Shown in pieces: positions 26,689-35,068 of a stretch of DNA of 64,000 nucleotides; within the stretch, counting starts at the first letter, position 1, and each line of letters opens with the position of its first letter. The stretch is from Shewanella psychrophila (lineage in GTDB: Bacteria; Pseudomonadota; Gammaproteobacteria; Enterobacterales; Shewanellaceae), in assembly GCF_002005305.1 (NCBI RefSeq), contig NZ_CP014782.1:2666001-2730000 (forward strand), given 5' to 3'. Position numbers and translations under genes: made by a program. The notes below the pieces were generated by a model. The model saw nothing but the letters and a program-made list of their open reading frames with translations, searched no databases and had not been told where the DNA came from.

Positions 26689-26967
26689 ATGGCTCGCACC
26701 GTTAACTGCGTCTATCTGAAAAAAGAATCAGAAGGCCTTGGATTTCAGCTATACCCAGGTGAGCTTGGTAAGCGTATTTTTGATAATGTCAGCAAAGAAG
26801 CTTGGGCATTGTGGCAATCGAAACAGACCATGCTGATCAATGAAAAGAAACTTAACATGATGAATGTTGATGATCGCAAATTTCTTGAAGAGCAGATGAT
26901 CAACTTCTTGTTTGAAGGTAAAGATGTCGAAATTGAAGGCTTCGTACCGGAAAAAGACGACGAATAG
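26689..26967 (+). CDS. yggX: Fe(2+)-trafficking protein YggX
   Basis: A 92-residue cytoplasmic protein that protects iron-sulfur clusters from oxidative damage. Conserved features are Cys7 in RTVNCVYL, the GLGFQLYPGELGKRIF block, and WQSKQTMLINEKKLNMM. GGAG before the ATG at 26689 is the ribosome binding site and lies in the end of mutY. A strong terminator follows after a few bases. Confidence 0.96.
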   Translation: MARTVNCVYLKKESEGLGFQLYPGELGKRIFDNVSKEAWALWQSKQTMLINEKKLNMMNVDDRKFLEEQMINFLFEGKDVEIEGFVPEKDDE

Positions 26968-26969
26968 AC

Positions 26970-26999
26970 ACAAAAAAGCGCCGTAAGGCGCTTTTTTGT
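26970..26999. terminator. Bidirectional terminator after yggX
   Basis: ACAAAAAAGCGCC / GGCGCTTTTTTGT with loop GTAA; shared by yggX (plus) and yceI (minus). Confidence 0.9.
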
Positions 27000-27010
27000 T
27001 TACTCATTAA

Positions 27011-27601
27011 TTACTGCCTTATACCTTCAACGACAATTGCCAGCTGCACATGTGATGATGCAGGTCCCAGATCCATCTTTATATTGTAATCTTTCAAAGC
27101 GAACTCGGTAGTACCGCTAAAACCAGCACGATAACCTCCCCATGGGTCTTGCCCTTCACCAATCGTCTTGGCTTGTATCGTAATAGGCTTAGTCACTCCA
27201 TTGAGGGTAAAGTCACCGTTAAGTAAAAAATTTCCCTCTCCCTTGTCAACGATCGAACTCGACTCAAAACTTGCTTCCGGGAACTTGGCTGTATTTAAAA
27301 AATCAGGGCTACGCAAATGCTTGTCTCGCTCCGCATGATTAGAATCGAGACTGGCAGTCTTAATGGTCACATTCACATGCCCGTCAGCAAGCTTTTTGCC
27401 GTCGAAATTAAAATCCCCCTCGAATTCATTGAAACGTCCCACCACGAAACTATAACCTAGGTGACTCACCTTGAAGTCGATAGAAGCATGTGCGCCCTTA
27501 GTGTCGATGACGTATTCAGTGGCCGATACTGTGCCACTCATGAATAAAGATCCAGCCAATGCCGTTGTGAGAAGTGCTCTTGATAATATTGTCTTTTTCA
27601 T
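27011..27601 (-). CDS. yceI: YceI family periplasmic protein
   Basis: A 196-residue exported lipocalin-like protein. Residues 1-27 form a signal peptide ending VSA. The family blocks are visible: YVIDTKGAHASIDFKVSHLGYSFVVGRF, the RDKHLRSPDFLNTAKFPEASF segment and the C-terminal GFSGTTEFALKDYNIK. YceI proteins bind polyisoprenoids such as octaprenyl chains. It lies 48 bp after a cytochrome b561 gene, the E. coli yceJ-yceI pairing, and the two likely form one transcript ending at 26970. Confidence 0.92.
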   Translation of the reverse strand: MKKTILSRALLTTALAGSLFMSGTVSATEYVIDTKGAHASIDFKVSHLGYSFVVGRFNEFEGDFNFDGKKLADGHVNVTIKTASLDSNHAERDKHLRSPDFLNTAKFPEASFESSSIVDKGEGNFLLNGDFTLNGVTKPITIQAKTIGEGQDPWGGYRAGFSGTTEFALKDYNIKMDLGPASSHVQLAIVVEGIRQ

Positions 27602-27649
27602 ATTTCTATCTTCCTTTATTTGTTTCTAAGCTTTTGCTTATTTAAGTGA

Positions 27650-28198
27650 CTATTTTAAAACCGTGATCATTCTTACCAGTGTTGAATCTTTATCGAAAAA
27701 GTGGTGTTTAAATGCTCCCAACATATGTATGACGACGAGTCCAATTAGACTGTAAGCGGCATATTGATGAACAAAACCGGCAATGTCTGCCTGACCATTA
27801 AACAACTCACCGGCTCCGGGAACCTCAAACAGATTGAAAACACTTATGCCTCGTCCATCAGCAGTAGAGATCAGATATCCACTACACATAATCAAAAGCA
27901 GTAGTAAGTAGATGGCACCATGGGCCAAATGCCCAGCTTTAACTTCCCAATTTTTATGCTTAGTCAATGGTGCAGGTTTGGGGTTAGCAAACTTCCAGGC
28001 AATCCTTGCTAGTGTTAAGAGAAACAATAATATACCGACGCTTCTATGTAGATCAGGCGCAGTTTTATACCAGCTGCTGTAATAAGTGAGTTCAACCATC
28101 CACACTCCAGCAGCAAACAGCCCAATAACAGCGATTGCCGATATCCAATGAACCAATATAGCTGTGATCCCATAGGATTTTTCTGTATTACGAAACAT
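27650..28198 (-). CDS. yceJ: Cytochrome b561 family protein
   Basis: A 182-residue inner-membrane protein with four predicted helices and histidines placed as heme-b ligands: His17 (AILVHWISA), His51 (APDLHRSVG), and further histidines in helix 3 (AGHLAHGAIYL) and helix 4 (VVIHMLGAFKHHF). The domain is the Ni/Fe-hydrogenase-type cytochrome b561. It probably passes electrons between quinol and a periplasmic partner. It is directly upstream of yceI, as in E. coli. A 9-bp inverted repeat CTATTTTTA / TAAAAATAG at 28250-28280 lies upstream and could be an operator. Confidence 0.88.
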   Translation of the reverse strand: MFRNTEKSYGITAILVHWISAIAVIGLFAAGVWMVELTYYSSWYKTAPDLHRSVGILLFLLTLARIAWKFANPKPAPLTKHKNWEVKAGHLAHGAIYLLLLLIMCSGYLISTADGRGISVFNLFEVPGAGELFNGQADIAGFVHQYAAYSLIGLVVIHMLGAFKHHFFDKDSTLVRMITVLK

Positions 28199-28527
28199 GA
28201 CAGACCTTATGAATAACGAGTGATTAACTTATGCCCTACATAATACGTTCTATTTTTAAAACTAAAATCTCTAAAAATAGGCTCTATACTTCCATTTTTT
28301 AGAACTATGTTCCCCTTTCCTGCTTTATTAAGTCATTTAAGCACCACTGAAGCCAATCATTAATAGTAATCATTTGTAAATAGGATTTTTAAGAATAGAA
28401 GTCCCCCCATGAGAGCTTCAGATAGCTCATCAATAGAGAGCTCACAGAGATAAACTGTCATCATGGAGAAAAAACAACTCATTTGAACACTAACTAACCG
28501 AACGGTGGCTTTGTGACAAAATAGCAC
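28199..28527. other. Intergenic region upstream of cytochrome b561 and tRNA cluster
   Basis: Contains an inverted repeat CTATTTTTA (28250-28258) / TAAAAATAG (28272-28280) 50-80 bp upstream of the cytochrome start. No real gene is visible; the minus-strand frame at 28360-28587 overlaps the tRNA promoter. Confidence 0.4.
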
Positions 28528-28556
28528 TTGCAGGCAGGAAGACTGCGCTATAAGAT
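28528..28556 (+). promoter_or_regulatory. Probable sigma70 promoter of tRNA block 1
   Basis: TTGCAG, 17 bp, TAAGAT, then a GC-rich discriminator (AGCGCCC). It aligns with the promoter of tRNA block 2 at 29299-29327. The GC-rich discriminator is typical of stable-RNA promoters under stringent control. Confidence 0.55.
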
Positions 28557-28613
28557 AGCGCCCACTTCGAATGAGGCAGGTGCACACCTGATTTAAACTT
28601 AAGTTTAAATCTT

Positions 28614-28805
<192 letters not shown>

Positions 28806-28810
28806 TATAA

Positions 28811-28845
28811 TAAAAAAGCCTCGACATTGTTCGGGGCTTTTTTAT
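28811..28845 (+). terminator. Terminator after tRNA-Thr copy 1
   Basis: AAAAAAGCCTCGA / TCGGGGCTTTTTT stem with a GT pair and loop CATTGT; T-run in the right arm. Confidence 0.8.
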
Positions 28846-28880
28846 ATCTAAAATTTGTGGATAGAAGAATAAAAGCTCAA

Positions 28881-28980
28881 GCTGGCATAGCTCAGTTGGT
28901 AGAGCAACTGACTTACTCTTTACAAGAGCAGCAGTAGGTCCCCTTCTTTCATAAATGACCGACTCTTGGTGCCGGCACCA
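28881..28980 (+). pseudogene. Disrupted tRNA-Thr pseudogene 1
   Basis: Matches tRNA-Thr(TGT) from GCTGGCATAGCTCAG to CCA, but the anticodon region is replaced by an 18-base stretch containing CTCTTTACAAGAG (a small hairpin) and the 5' strand of the T stem is replaced by CTTCTTTCATAAATGAC. Acceptor ends still pair. The anticodon loop and T arm are lost, so it cannot be a normal tRNA. Confidence 0.85.
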
Positions 28981-28990
28981 TATACGATGA

Positions 28991-29016
28991 AGCCACTCTT
29001 TTGAGTGGCTTTTTTG
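28991..29016 (+). terminator. Terminator after pseudogene 1
   Basis: AGCCACTC / GAGTGGCT with loop TTTT and a T-run; identical to the one after tRNA-Thr copy 2 at 29668. Confidence 0.8.
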
Positions 29017-29052
29017 TGTCTAAAATTTGTGGATAAAAGAACGAAAGTTCAA

Positions 29053-29087
29053 GCTGGCATCGCTTATTGGTAGAGCAACTGACTTAT
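29053..29087 (+). pseudogene. tRNA-Thr 5'-half relic (pseudogene 2)
   Basis: GCTGGCATCGCTTATTGG followed by TAGAGCAACTGACTT matches the acceptor and D-arm half of tRNA-Thr with mutations; the anticodon loop and 3' half are not recognisable. Confidence 0.7.
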
Positions 29088-29298
29088 TCATTCCAAAAGC
29101 TACTGCCCGACAAAAGCCCTCTTCATTAATAGCAAAGAGTAGAAGCTGGCTCTTAGTAACTCTTAATTTCAATCTAACTTTAATTGACTATCTAGACTAT
29201 CTAGGAAATAAAAAAGCCTTAACTAAGACCAAAGTTCTGCCGCTGGATTGTTGACTGTTCAGTTTTTGACAGCTTAAACCTGTTTAACCAAAAACTGC

Positions 29299-29327
29299 TT
29301 GCACAGCTAATAACATCGCTATATTAT
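29299..29327 (+). promoter_or_regulatory. Sigma70 promoter of tRNA block 2
   Basis: TTGCAC (29299-29304), 17-bp spacer, TATTAT (29322-29327), followed by the GC-rich discriminator ACGCGC. It precedes tRNA-Phe copy 2 by about 90 bp. Confidence 0.7.
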
Positions 29328-29386
29328 ACGCGCACTCCAAACGAGACAGGACTTAAACCTCCCTGTTTAAACTTAGGTTTAAACTC

Positions 29387-29511
29387 ATTTGAAGTAGATG
29401 ACTAACACTTAGTTTAGTTGCCCGAATAGCTCAGTCGGTAGAGCAGAGGATTGAAAATCCTCGTGTCCCTGGTTCGATTCCGGGTTCGGGCACCATCATT
29501 TAGCCGGCATA
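29387..29511. repeat. 125-bp direct repeat, copy 2
   Basis: Identical to 28614-28738; shows a block duplication of leader, tRNA-Phe and the start of tRNA-Thr. Confidence 0.9.
29420..29495 (+). tRNA. tRNA-Phe (GAA), copy 2
   Basis: 76-nt cloverleaf identical to copy 1, including encoded CCA. Confidence 0.97.
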
Positions 29512-29581
29512 ACTCGTTATTAGAGTTGTGACTGGTAATCAAATAGATTGCTCCCGAGCTTATCTTTTTGATAGTAAATAC
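29503..29581 (+). pseudogene. Decayed tRNA-Thr pseudogene 3
   Basis: Sits exactly where tRNA-Thr follows tRNA-Phe in block 1. GCCGGCATAACTCG, GACTGGTAATCA and CTCCCGAG fragments remain in order, but the D arm, anticodon loop and T arm are broken and the acceptor 3' strand is missing. Confidence 0.8.
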
Positions 29582-29657
<76 letters not shown>

Positions 29658-29667
29658 TATACGATGA

Positions 29668-29693
29668 AGCCACTCTTTTGAGTGGCTTTTTTG
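29668..29693 (+). terminator. Terminator after tRNA-Thr copy 2
   Basis: AGCCACTC / GAGTGGCT with loop TTTT and T-run, preceded by TATACGATGA as in the copy at 28991. Confidence 0.85.
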
Positions 29694-29724
29694 TATTTAG
29701 AATTTGAGCCCTATTAGCTAAATT

Positions 29725-29774
29725 TAATCAGTAGCTAACTTCCACCGGAGCTTCGACTCTTGGTACTGCCACCA
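29725..29774 (+). pseudogene. tRNA-Thr 3'-half relic (pseudogene 4)
   Basis: TTAATCAGTAG, then GGAGCTTCGACTCTTGGTAC and TGCCACCA, recall the anticodon-stem to CCA half of tRNA-Thr with an insertion between. No 5' half is present. Confidence 0.75.
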
Positions 29775-29937
29775 TCTTCACTCTTTAATCAAAAGTAAAG
29801 AACAAGCAAGCCACTTTACAGGCCAAATCAATCTAATACCCCTAGCTCTTATCCTAGGACCATAGTCCTACTAAAGCCTAGATACTCTATACAGCCTATA
29901 AACTCGATAACGGTGTCATGAATATACCAGGCACAAA

Positions 29938-29959
29938 AAAGGAGCCTGAAGGCTCCTTT
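29938..29959 (-). terminator. Terminator after nagP (minus strand)
   Basis: AAAGGAGCC / GGCTCCTTT with loop TGAA; on the minus strand a T6 tract follows. Confidence 0.88.
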
Positions 29960-29984
29960 AGAGAATGTGGTAAGCAAATTACAT

Positions 29985-31292
29985 TTATTTCCAGCTTTTC
30001 ATCTTATGGCCTTTCACCGCATAGAAAAGAATGAATAGGTAACATGGGAACATCACCATATAGCCACCTTGAATACCTAAGGGTGTAACCGAACTCGTTA
30101 AGCCCCAGAAAAGAGGACCAAATGCGCCACCAGCAATACCCATGACTAGAAGTGCAGAACCTGTACTTGTTAACTTGCCCATACCAGAGAGAGCTAATGG
30201 CCATACTGCAGGCCATACTATTGCATTAGCCAAACCAAGCAGAGCTATCATCAACAAGGTATCTGGTAATTGAGCACCACCAAAAGGCACCAAGACTGTG
30301 TTTGCAATCGCATAAGACTCATTGTCACCGAACAAGATCCCTAATGTCAGCACCATACCTAAAATGGCTGAGACCATTAATGCTTTTGGCTGAGAAATGA
30401 AGCGAGGGATTGTTAAGATGCCTATGATATAACCGACAACCATACAAATCATGGTATATGAGGTCATCACACCGTAGCTTCCAATGCCAAGTGATAGTGC
30501 AAATGTGCCAATAGTGTCACCTGCAATCACCTCTACAGCAACATAGAAGAAAAGCGCAACAACACCTAAAGCTAAATTTGGATGAGATAAAGCTTCTCTG
30601 GTGTGCCCTTTGCCACTAACTGCCACATCATCTTCTTCATTTTCCAGCTCTGGGAGAGGTGATTTCTTAACTAATATGGCTAATAGACCAATAAATAGAG
30701 CCATACCCAGGTAAGGTATAACTAAACTATTTGCCATCTCATCGATATGTGCAGGAGTAAGCTCCATCCCCACACGGTCTCTGAAGCTATCAAGAATAAG
30801 GGCACTGAAGACTAAGGGGGCGATGACGCCAGCACCTTTGTTCAGTATTCCCATGACACTGACTCGCGCTGCCGCCGACTCCTCAGGACCGAGGCGGACC
30901 ACATAGGGATTAACTGCAGTTTGAAGCAAAGTTTGTCCCGCTCCCATTACCAGCTGTGCAAATAAAAATAAGCCAAAGACTTGTGTCTTAGCCGCAGGAA
31001 TAAATAGCAGGCCAGCAATCATCATGATCCCCATGCCTAACGCCATCCCAGTTTTATATCCAACCTTTCTTATCAACCAAGCCGAAGGTAAAGCAGTAAA
31101 AGTCACTGCGATATAAAATGAGAAAAGAATAAGGGATGCTTGAAGCGGGCTTAACTGAAGAATTTGCTTCAGATAAGGCATCAAGGAACCGTTGAGCCAG
31201 GTCGCGAAACCTAAAATAAAAAATAGTCCGGCGACAATTGCCATCGGAATAAAATTACTGCGTTTATTTTCACTATTTACTGTCATTTCCAT
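29985..31292 (-). CDS. nagP: N-acetylglucosamine MFS transporter NagP
   Basis: A 435-residue inner-membrane sugar:proton symporter of the FucP family, with about 12 predicted helices. The family blocks are FFILGFATWLNGSLMPYLKQ in helix 1, LFAQLVMGAGQTLLQTAVNPYVVRLGP in the middle of the N-half, and NAIVWPAVWPLALSGMGKLTSTGSALLVMG in the C-half. In Shewanella NagP imports GlcNAc in place of a phosphotransferase system; the assignment here follows from family and context with nagA, nagK and nagX. A NagR operator lies at 31437-31450, about 145 bp before the start, so it has its own promoter. Confidence 0.93.
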   Translation of the reverse strand: MEMTVNSENKRSNFIPMAIVAGLFFILGFATWLNGSLMPYLKQILQLSPLQASLILFSFYIAVTFTALPSAWLIRKVGYKTGMALGMGIMMIAGLLFIPAAKTQVFGLFLFAQLVMGAGQTLLQTAVNPYVVRLGPEESAAARVSVMGILNKGAGVIAPLVFSALILDSFRDRVGMELTPAHIDEMANSLVIPYLGMALFIGLLAILVKKSPLPELENEEDDVAVSGKGHTREALSHPNLALGVVALFFYVAVEVIAGDTIGTFALSLGIGSYGVMTSYTMICMVVGYIIGILTIPRFISQPKALMVSAILGMVLTLGILFGDNESYAIANTVLVPFGGAQLPDTLLMIALLGLANAIVWPAVWPLALSGMGKLTSTGSALLVMGIAGGAFGPLFWGLTSSVTPLGIQGGYMVMFPCYLFILFYAVKGHKMKSWK

Positions 31293-31436
31293 AAGCCTGC
31301 TTCTTATAATTTTATTTTAGATACCGAGTACAGCTGATATCACTTCTTATTAATACACTAGATTTACAGTCAAAAGTCACCTGTCACGAGATAGGATAGA
31401 CTTTGTTTCATTGATGTTAAAACAGAAAACCCAAAA

Positions 31437-31450
31437 AGACAACGCTGTCA
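31437..31450. promoter_or_regulatory. NagR operator upstream of nagP
   Basis: AGACAACGCTGTCA, differing from the palindrome TGACAACGCTGTCA at one base. Lies between nagX and nagP. Confidence 0.8.
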
Positions 31451-31523
31451 TTTTGACTTTTAGCCATAAACCCGTTAAGCAGCTGGTTTATGGCTAAGTC
31501 GATCAGATTATATTGGTTAAAAC

Positions 31524-32660
31524 TTAAACCTTAATGAAGATGCCCCGTTTATACATCCAATAGAGTACTAACCACTGTACGAGCAACAGAGCGATAACAC
31601 TAATTAAGGGTTGAGCAGAAACTGAGAAAGAATTAACAACACCTCCGAACAGGCTCTGCGCCGTATACTTCCAGTTAACTAAACTAGATGCTAGGTAGAT
31701 GATGATGGCATTACAGCCGATAACCACAAATGGAAATGCTATCTTTTGCCATTTAAGCACATCAACCAATGCATAAAAAACGGCTAATGATATGATGCTC
31801 CAGCCGGTCGTCACTAATGCGAAGGAACTGGTCCAGAGATCTTTATTCACAGGGATAACCAAATCGACCAACCAGCCTAAAGCTAGAATAAAGACTCCAG
31901 CAAGCAGCAGATAAGCGACTTTAGCCCACTCTCCTTTCTTATGCTCCTTAACGATGAAATGTCCAACAAACACACCAGCCATTGCATTGGCCACAGCTGG
32001 GATGGTTGACAGGATCCCTTCGGGATCTAAAGGTCTATTCTGATATGTGATTCCAGGTAAAAAGTGTGTATCGACATAAGCGTTGATCGTGCCTTGTGGG
32101 GTAAACACGCCCGCTGTTCCACCAGGAAATGGCATAAATAGCTGCAACAAGCCATAAGCTATCAATATTCCTAAAGTAACAAATAGCTGAGTTCTTAAGC
32201 TGGTATGCCAGACTAACATGGCAGCAAAGAACCAAGCGAAAGCGATACGTCCCAAAACGCTGACGTATCGTACTTCATCTATGGCAACTGGCGCGCCAGT
32301 GCCCCATCCATGGTTATAGAGAACACCGAAGAAAAGTAACAACAAGAGTCGTTTCACTGAATGCTTATAGAGTGGCATTCTCTGGGCTATAGGTAGCTTA
32401 TCTAAACGCTTAGGAGATAGGCCCAGTGCAACGCCCGAGAGGAAAATAAATAAGGGAAATATCAGGTCGTAAAAGGTAAAGCCATGCCATTGACTATGAT
32501 GCATCTGAGCATCTGCCCATCTCCACCCTTGCCAACTGGACCAAGCTAGCAAACCGGCAAAGAGTGCCTCACCGCCTAAAATCCAGAACATATCGAAGCC
32601 CCTAAGAGCATCGAGCGACATCAACCTGCGTTTAGGTGACTTTGCTAGACTCGATTCCAT
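31524..32660 (-). CDS. nagX: NagX, HGSNAT-type membrane acyltransferase-like protein
   Basis: A 378-residue inner-membrane protein from the ATG at 32660, which is preceded by GAGGAAAGG; the longer frame to 32723 lacks support. It carries the DUF5009/HGSNAT catalytic-domain pattern: RLMSLDALRGFDMFWI at the N-terminus, a luminal/periplasmic loop HGFTFYDLIFPLFIFLSGVALG and about nine to ten helices. NagX is a regular member of Shewanella-type GlcNAc loci and is related to heparan-alpha-glucosaminide N-acetyltransferase, but its substrate is not established. It follows nagA after a 152-bp gap without a recognisable NagR site. Confidence 0.9.
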   Translation of the reverse strand: MESSLAKSPKRRLMSLDALRGFDMFWILGGEALFAGLLAWSSWQGWRWADAQMHHSQWHGFTFYDLIFPLFIFLSGVALGLSPKRLDKLPIAQRMPLYKHSVKRLLLLLFFGVLYNHGWGTGAPVAIDEVRYVSVLGRIAFAWFFAAMLVWHTSLRTQLFVTLGILIAYGLLQLFMPFPGGTAGVFTPQGTINAYVDTHFLPGITYQNRPLDPEGILSTIPAVANAMAGVFVGHFIVKEHKKGEWAKVAYLLLAGVFILALGWLVDLVIPVNKDLWTSSFALVTTGWSIISLAVFYALVDVLKWQKIAFPFVVIGCNAIIIYLASSLVNWKYTAQSLFGGVVNSFSVSAQPLISVIALLLVQWLVLYWMYKRGIFIKV

Positions 32661-32812
32661 TACCTTTCCTCTATATTTTATCGTTATTATTATTTCTGTA
32701 TTTTTGGCGCTTTGTAAGTACAAACGCTAGATAACATAAAGCCCCAGATTGCTCACTAGGGCTTATTGAACTTTCGAGCCTGAATTTTGCTAAATGTTAT
32801 TAATTGATAATG

Positions 32813-33946
32813 CTAGGCCTTGAAAACAGATGTACCGCCTATTAGTGTCTGCTGTACTTTAAGCTCACCGTCTAGCAACACTAAATCCGCTCGGCTACCT
32901 ACACTTACTTGCCCCTGCCTTTCTGCTAGACCTAAATATTCTGCAGGGTATAAAGAGCCCATACGAATCGCTTCATCTAAGGGCAAACCTAGCATGCTGA
33001 CCGTATTTCTAACCGCCCCAGCCATGTCTAATACACAGCCAGCAAGCTCACCAGTCACAGCGTTTAATCTATCACCCTGACGTATAACCTGAGTGCCAAA
33101 AAGCTCAAAACTCGCTTCCTCTTCGAGACCAACAGGCGGCATAGCATCAGTGACTAACATCACCTTGCCTCTTGGTTTAGCATAAATAGCCACTCTGGCT
33201 GCGGCAGAATGCACATGATGACCGTCAACAATAAGCCCACACCAAGCATCTCGGCTCTCTATTGCCGCACCTAGCATGCCCGGCTCACGAGAACCGAAGG
33301 GAGACATAGCATTAAAGAGATGTGTAAAGCCTGTAGCACCCGCTTCTAACGCAGCAACAACAATTTCATAATTGGCATTAGAATGGCCGAGACAGACTCT
33401 CACATCGGCGGCGACTAAGGCTTTAATCACATCTACCGATACATTTTCAGGCGCTAAGGTGACCACTTTCAAGCCTAAGTCATCACGTTTGAATATCTCC
33501 AACTCTGCATCGGATATACTGCGGATATGAGATTGAGGATGAACCCCTTTCTTAGGAATAGATAAGTGTGGGCCTTCAAAATGCACACCTAAAACCCCGG
33601 CACTTCCTTTAACCAATGAAGCTGCTATCGCATCAGCCGCTCGGCTCATGATATCGACATTATCGGTAATTAATGTGGGTAAGAAGCCTGTAGTACCAAA
33701 CTTAGCATGAGCACTACCGATAGTTTCTATGCATTCAACTGACGGGTCGCCGTTAAATAATGCACCTCCACCACCATTCACCTGCACATCGATAAATCCA
33801 GGGACAAAAGTCCCATCGGCGCTGATTTCTTTTACACCTGCGACGGTATCCAAGGCAAGGATATGACCATCTTCTATCGTGATAGGCAGGTCGTTATGAA
33901 ACTGTTCACCATCGAATACCCGCTTAGCTATTAATGTCTGCTTCAT
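32813..33946 (-). CDS. nagA: N-acetylglucosamine-6-phosphate deacetylase
   Basis: A 377-residue amidohydrolase that converts GlcNAc-6-phosphate to glucosamine-6-phosphate and acetate. Visible family blocks are FVPGFIDVQVNGGGGALFN, the metal-binding GVHFEGPHLS with Glu, the CLGHSNANYE and GATGFTHLFNAMSPF histidine motifs, and LVTDAMPPVG with the catalytic Asp. It starts two bases after the nagK stop, so the pair is one operon. The deaminase gene nagB-II, which in other Shewanella lies between nagK and nagA, is not present. Confidence 0.95.
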   Translation of the reverse strand: MKQTLIAKRVFDGEQFHNDLPITIEDGHILALDTVAGVKEISADGTFVPGFIDVQVNGGGGALFNGDPSVECIETIGSAHAKFGTTGFLPTLITDNVDIMSRAADAIAASLVKGSAGVLGVHFEGPHLSIPKKGVHPQSHIRSISDAELEIFKRDDLGLKVVTLAPENVSVDVIKALVAADVRVCLGHSNANYEIVVAALEAGATGFTHLFNAMSPFGSREPGMLGAAIESRDAWCGLIVDGHHVHSAAARVAIYAKPRGKVMLVTDAMPPVGLEEEASFELFGTQVIRQGDRLNAVTGELAGCVLDMAGAVRNTVSMLGLPLDEAIRMGSLYPAEYLGLAERQGQVSVGSRADLVLLDGELKVQQTLIGGTSVFKA

Positions 33947-33948
33947 GT

Positions 33949-34845
33949 TTATTTTATCCTAAACTTTTGACGCGCAAAATAGGTCGCCCCAAGCTCTGGA
34001 GGAGCTAATGTTGGCGATAGCTTAGCAATGACATCTTTATCTAACCAAGGAGCCAAGGGCTCGGCTAATCCACCTATCATAGAAAAACGCGGAGGGTTCA
34101 CTTCAAAGAGCTTACGAGCGAGCTCACTGATATAGGCAGCCCCCTCTTTAACGATTTCTTTGGCGACATGATCTTGCTCATTAGCACATTCAAGCACTGT
34201 TCTGGCTAGCTTGGCATAAACACTGGAAGTTTGACCGGCCAGATTTTCAACTATGCCCATAGCATCATGGACCTTGAAATGATTGAGAATACACTCAGTC
34301 AATATAGTCTTTTCTGCGAATCCATCGAGATGTAGCAAAGCTTGCTCGGCTGCCTTTAACCCTAACCAGGCACCGCTGCCTTTGTCGCCCAGAGCGAAGC
34401 CATGACCGCCAAGACACAGGTGCTTATCATCGACATTAGCATATCCGCAAGATCCCGTTCCCGTTATAATCACCGCACCTTCGCCACCACGATGTGCACC
34501 GATACAAGCGGTATGCAGATCCGTTGTGACAAACATATCGGCAAAGGGATGATCCCAGCTAACGATATCTTGATAAAGCCTAGGGACATTCACCCCAGCG
34601 AGTCCGAGTCCGGCAACCAGTGCCCTACTGTCGCTTAAGCTCATTCCTGCATCTTTTAACGCTAGCTCGGTGGACATTTGAATAGATTCAAATGTCTGTG
34701 ATAAACCGTGAAGTGGATTTGCACGCCCAGCTACACCAGTACCTATTACACCATCTTCGCTAGAGTAAATTGTTGCCCTGCATTTACTGCCGCCACCATC
34801 AATTCCTATAAACAACGGTTTCTCCTTCGTCTGGTTCACACTCAT
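33949..34845 (-). CDS. nagK: N-acetylglucosamine kinase (BadF/BadG type)
   Basis: A 298-residue ASKHA-fold sugar kinase that makes GlcNAc-6-phosphate with ATP. I set the start at the ATG at 34845, with GAGG five bases upstream; the frame extends to a TTG at 34875. ATP- and sugar-binding motifs are IGIDGGGSKCRATIY, VITGTGSCGYAN and GDKGSGAWLGLKA. It is the non-orthologous eukaryote-like kinase type found in Shewanella GlcNAc loci. A NagR operator lies at 34939-34952, about 95 bp upstream. Confidence 0.93.
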   Translation of the reverse strand: MSVNQTKEKPLFIGIDGGGSKCRATIYSSEDGVIGTGVAGRANPLHGLSQTFESIQMSTELALKDAGMSLSDSRALVAGLGLAGVNVPRLYQDIVSWDHPFADMFVTTDLHTACIGAHRGGEGAVIITGTGSCGYANVDDKHLCLGGHGFALGDKGSGAWLGLKAAEQALLHLDGFAEKTILTECILNHFKVHDAMGIVENLAGQTSSVYAKLARTVLECANEQDHVAKEIVKEGAAYISELARKLFEVNPPRFSMIGGLAEPLAPWLDKDVIAKLSPTLAPPELGATYFARQKFRIK

Positions 34846-34938
34846 ACAGACCTCATTCACAGTTTTTTTATCCAAGGTTTAGCACTACTCGCTAATGCCT
34901 TGCTCACTGACTAAGTTAACTTCATGTTACAACACAAA

Positions 34939-34952
34939 TGACAGCGTTGTCA
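34939..34952. promoter_or_regulatory. NagR operator upstream of nagK-nagA
   Basis: TGACAGCGTTGTCA, flanked by AAA on the left and TTT on the right, an almost perfect palindrome matching the other NagR sites. Located about 95 bp before nagK. Confidence 0.85.
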
Positions 34953-35068
34953 TTTGTTTTCTTTCAACTGATAAAAATAGGCCCTAACTCAGCTGAAAGC
35001 ACCACAAAGAAAGGAGTTAGGCTGGCTGCACTTGCAGGTAATATGCAGCCACAAATGTTGCAACCCTG

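Noticed and set aside
29027..29254. 75-codon frame in the tRNA cluster
   Set aside because: It runs across tRNA relics and spacer DNA and has no recognised family.
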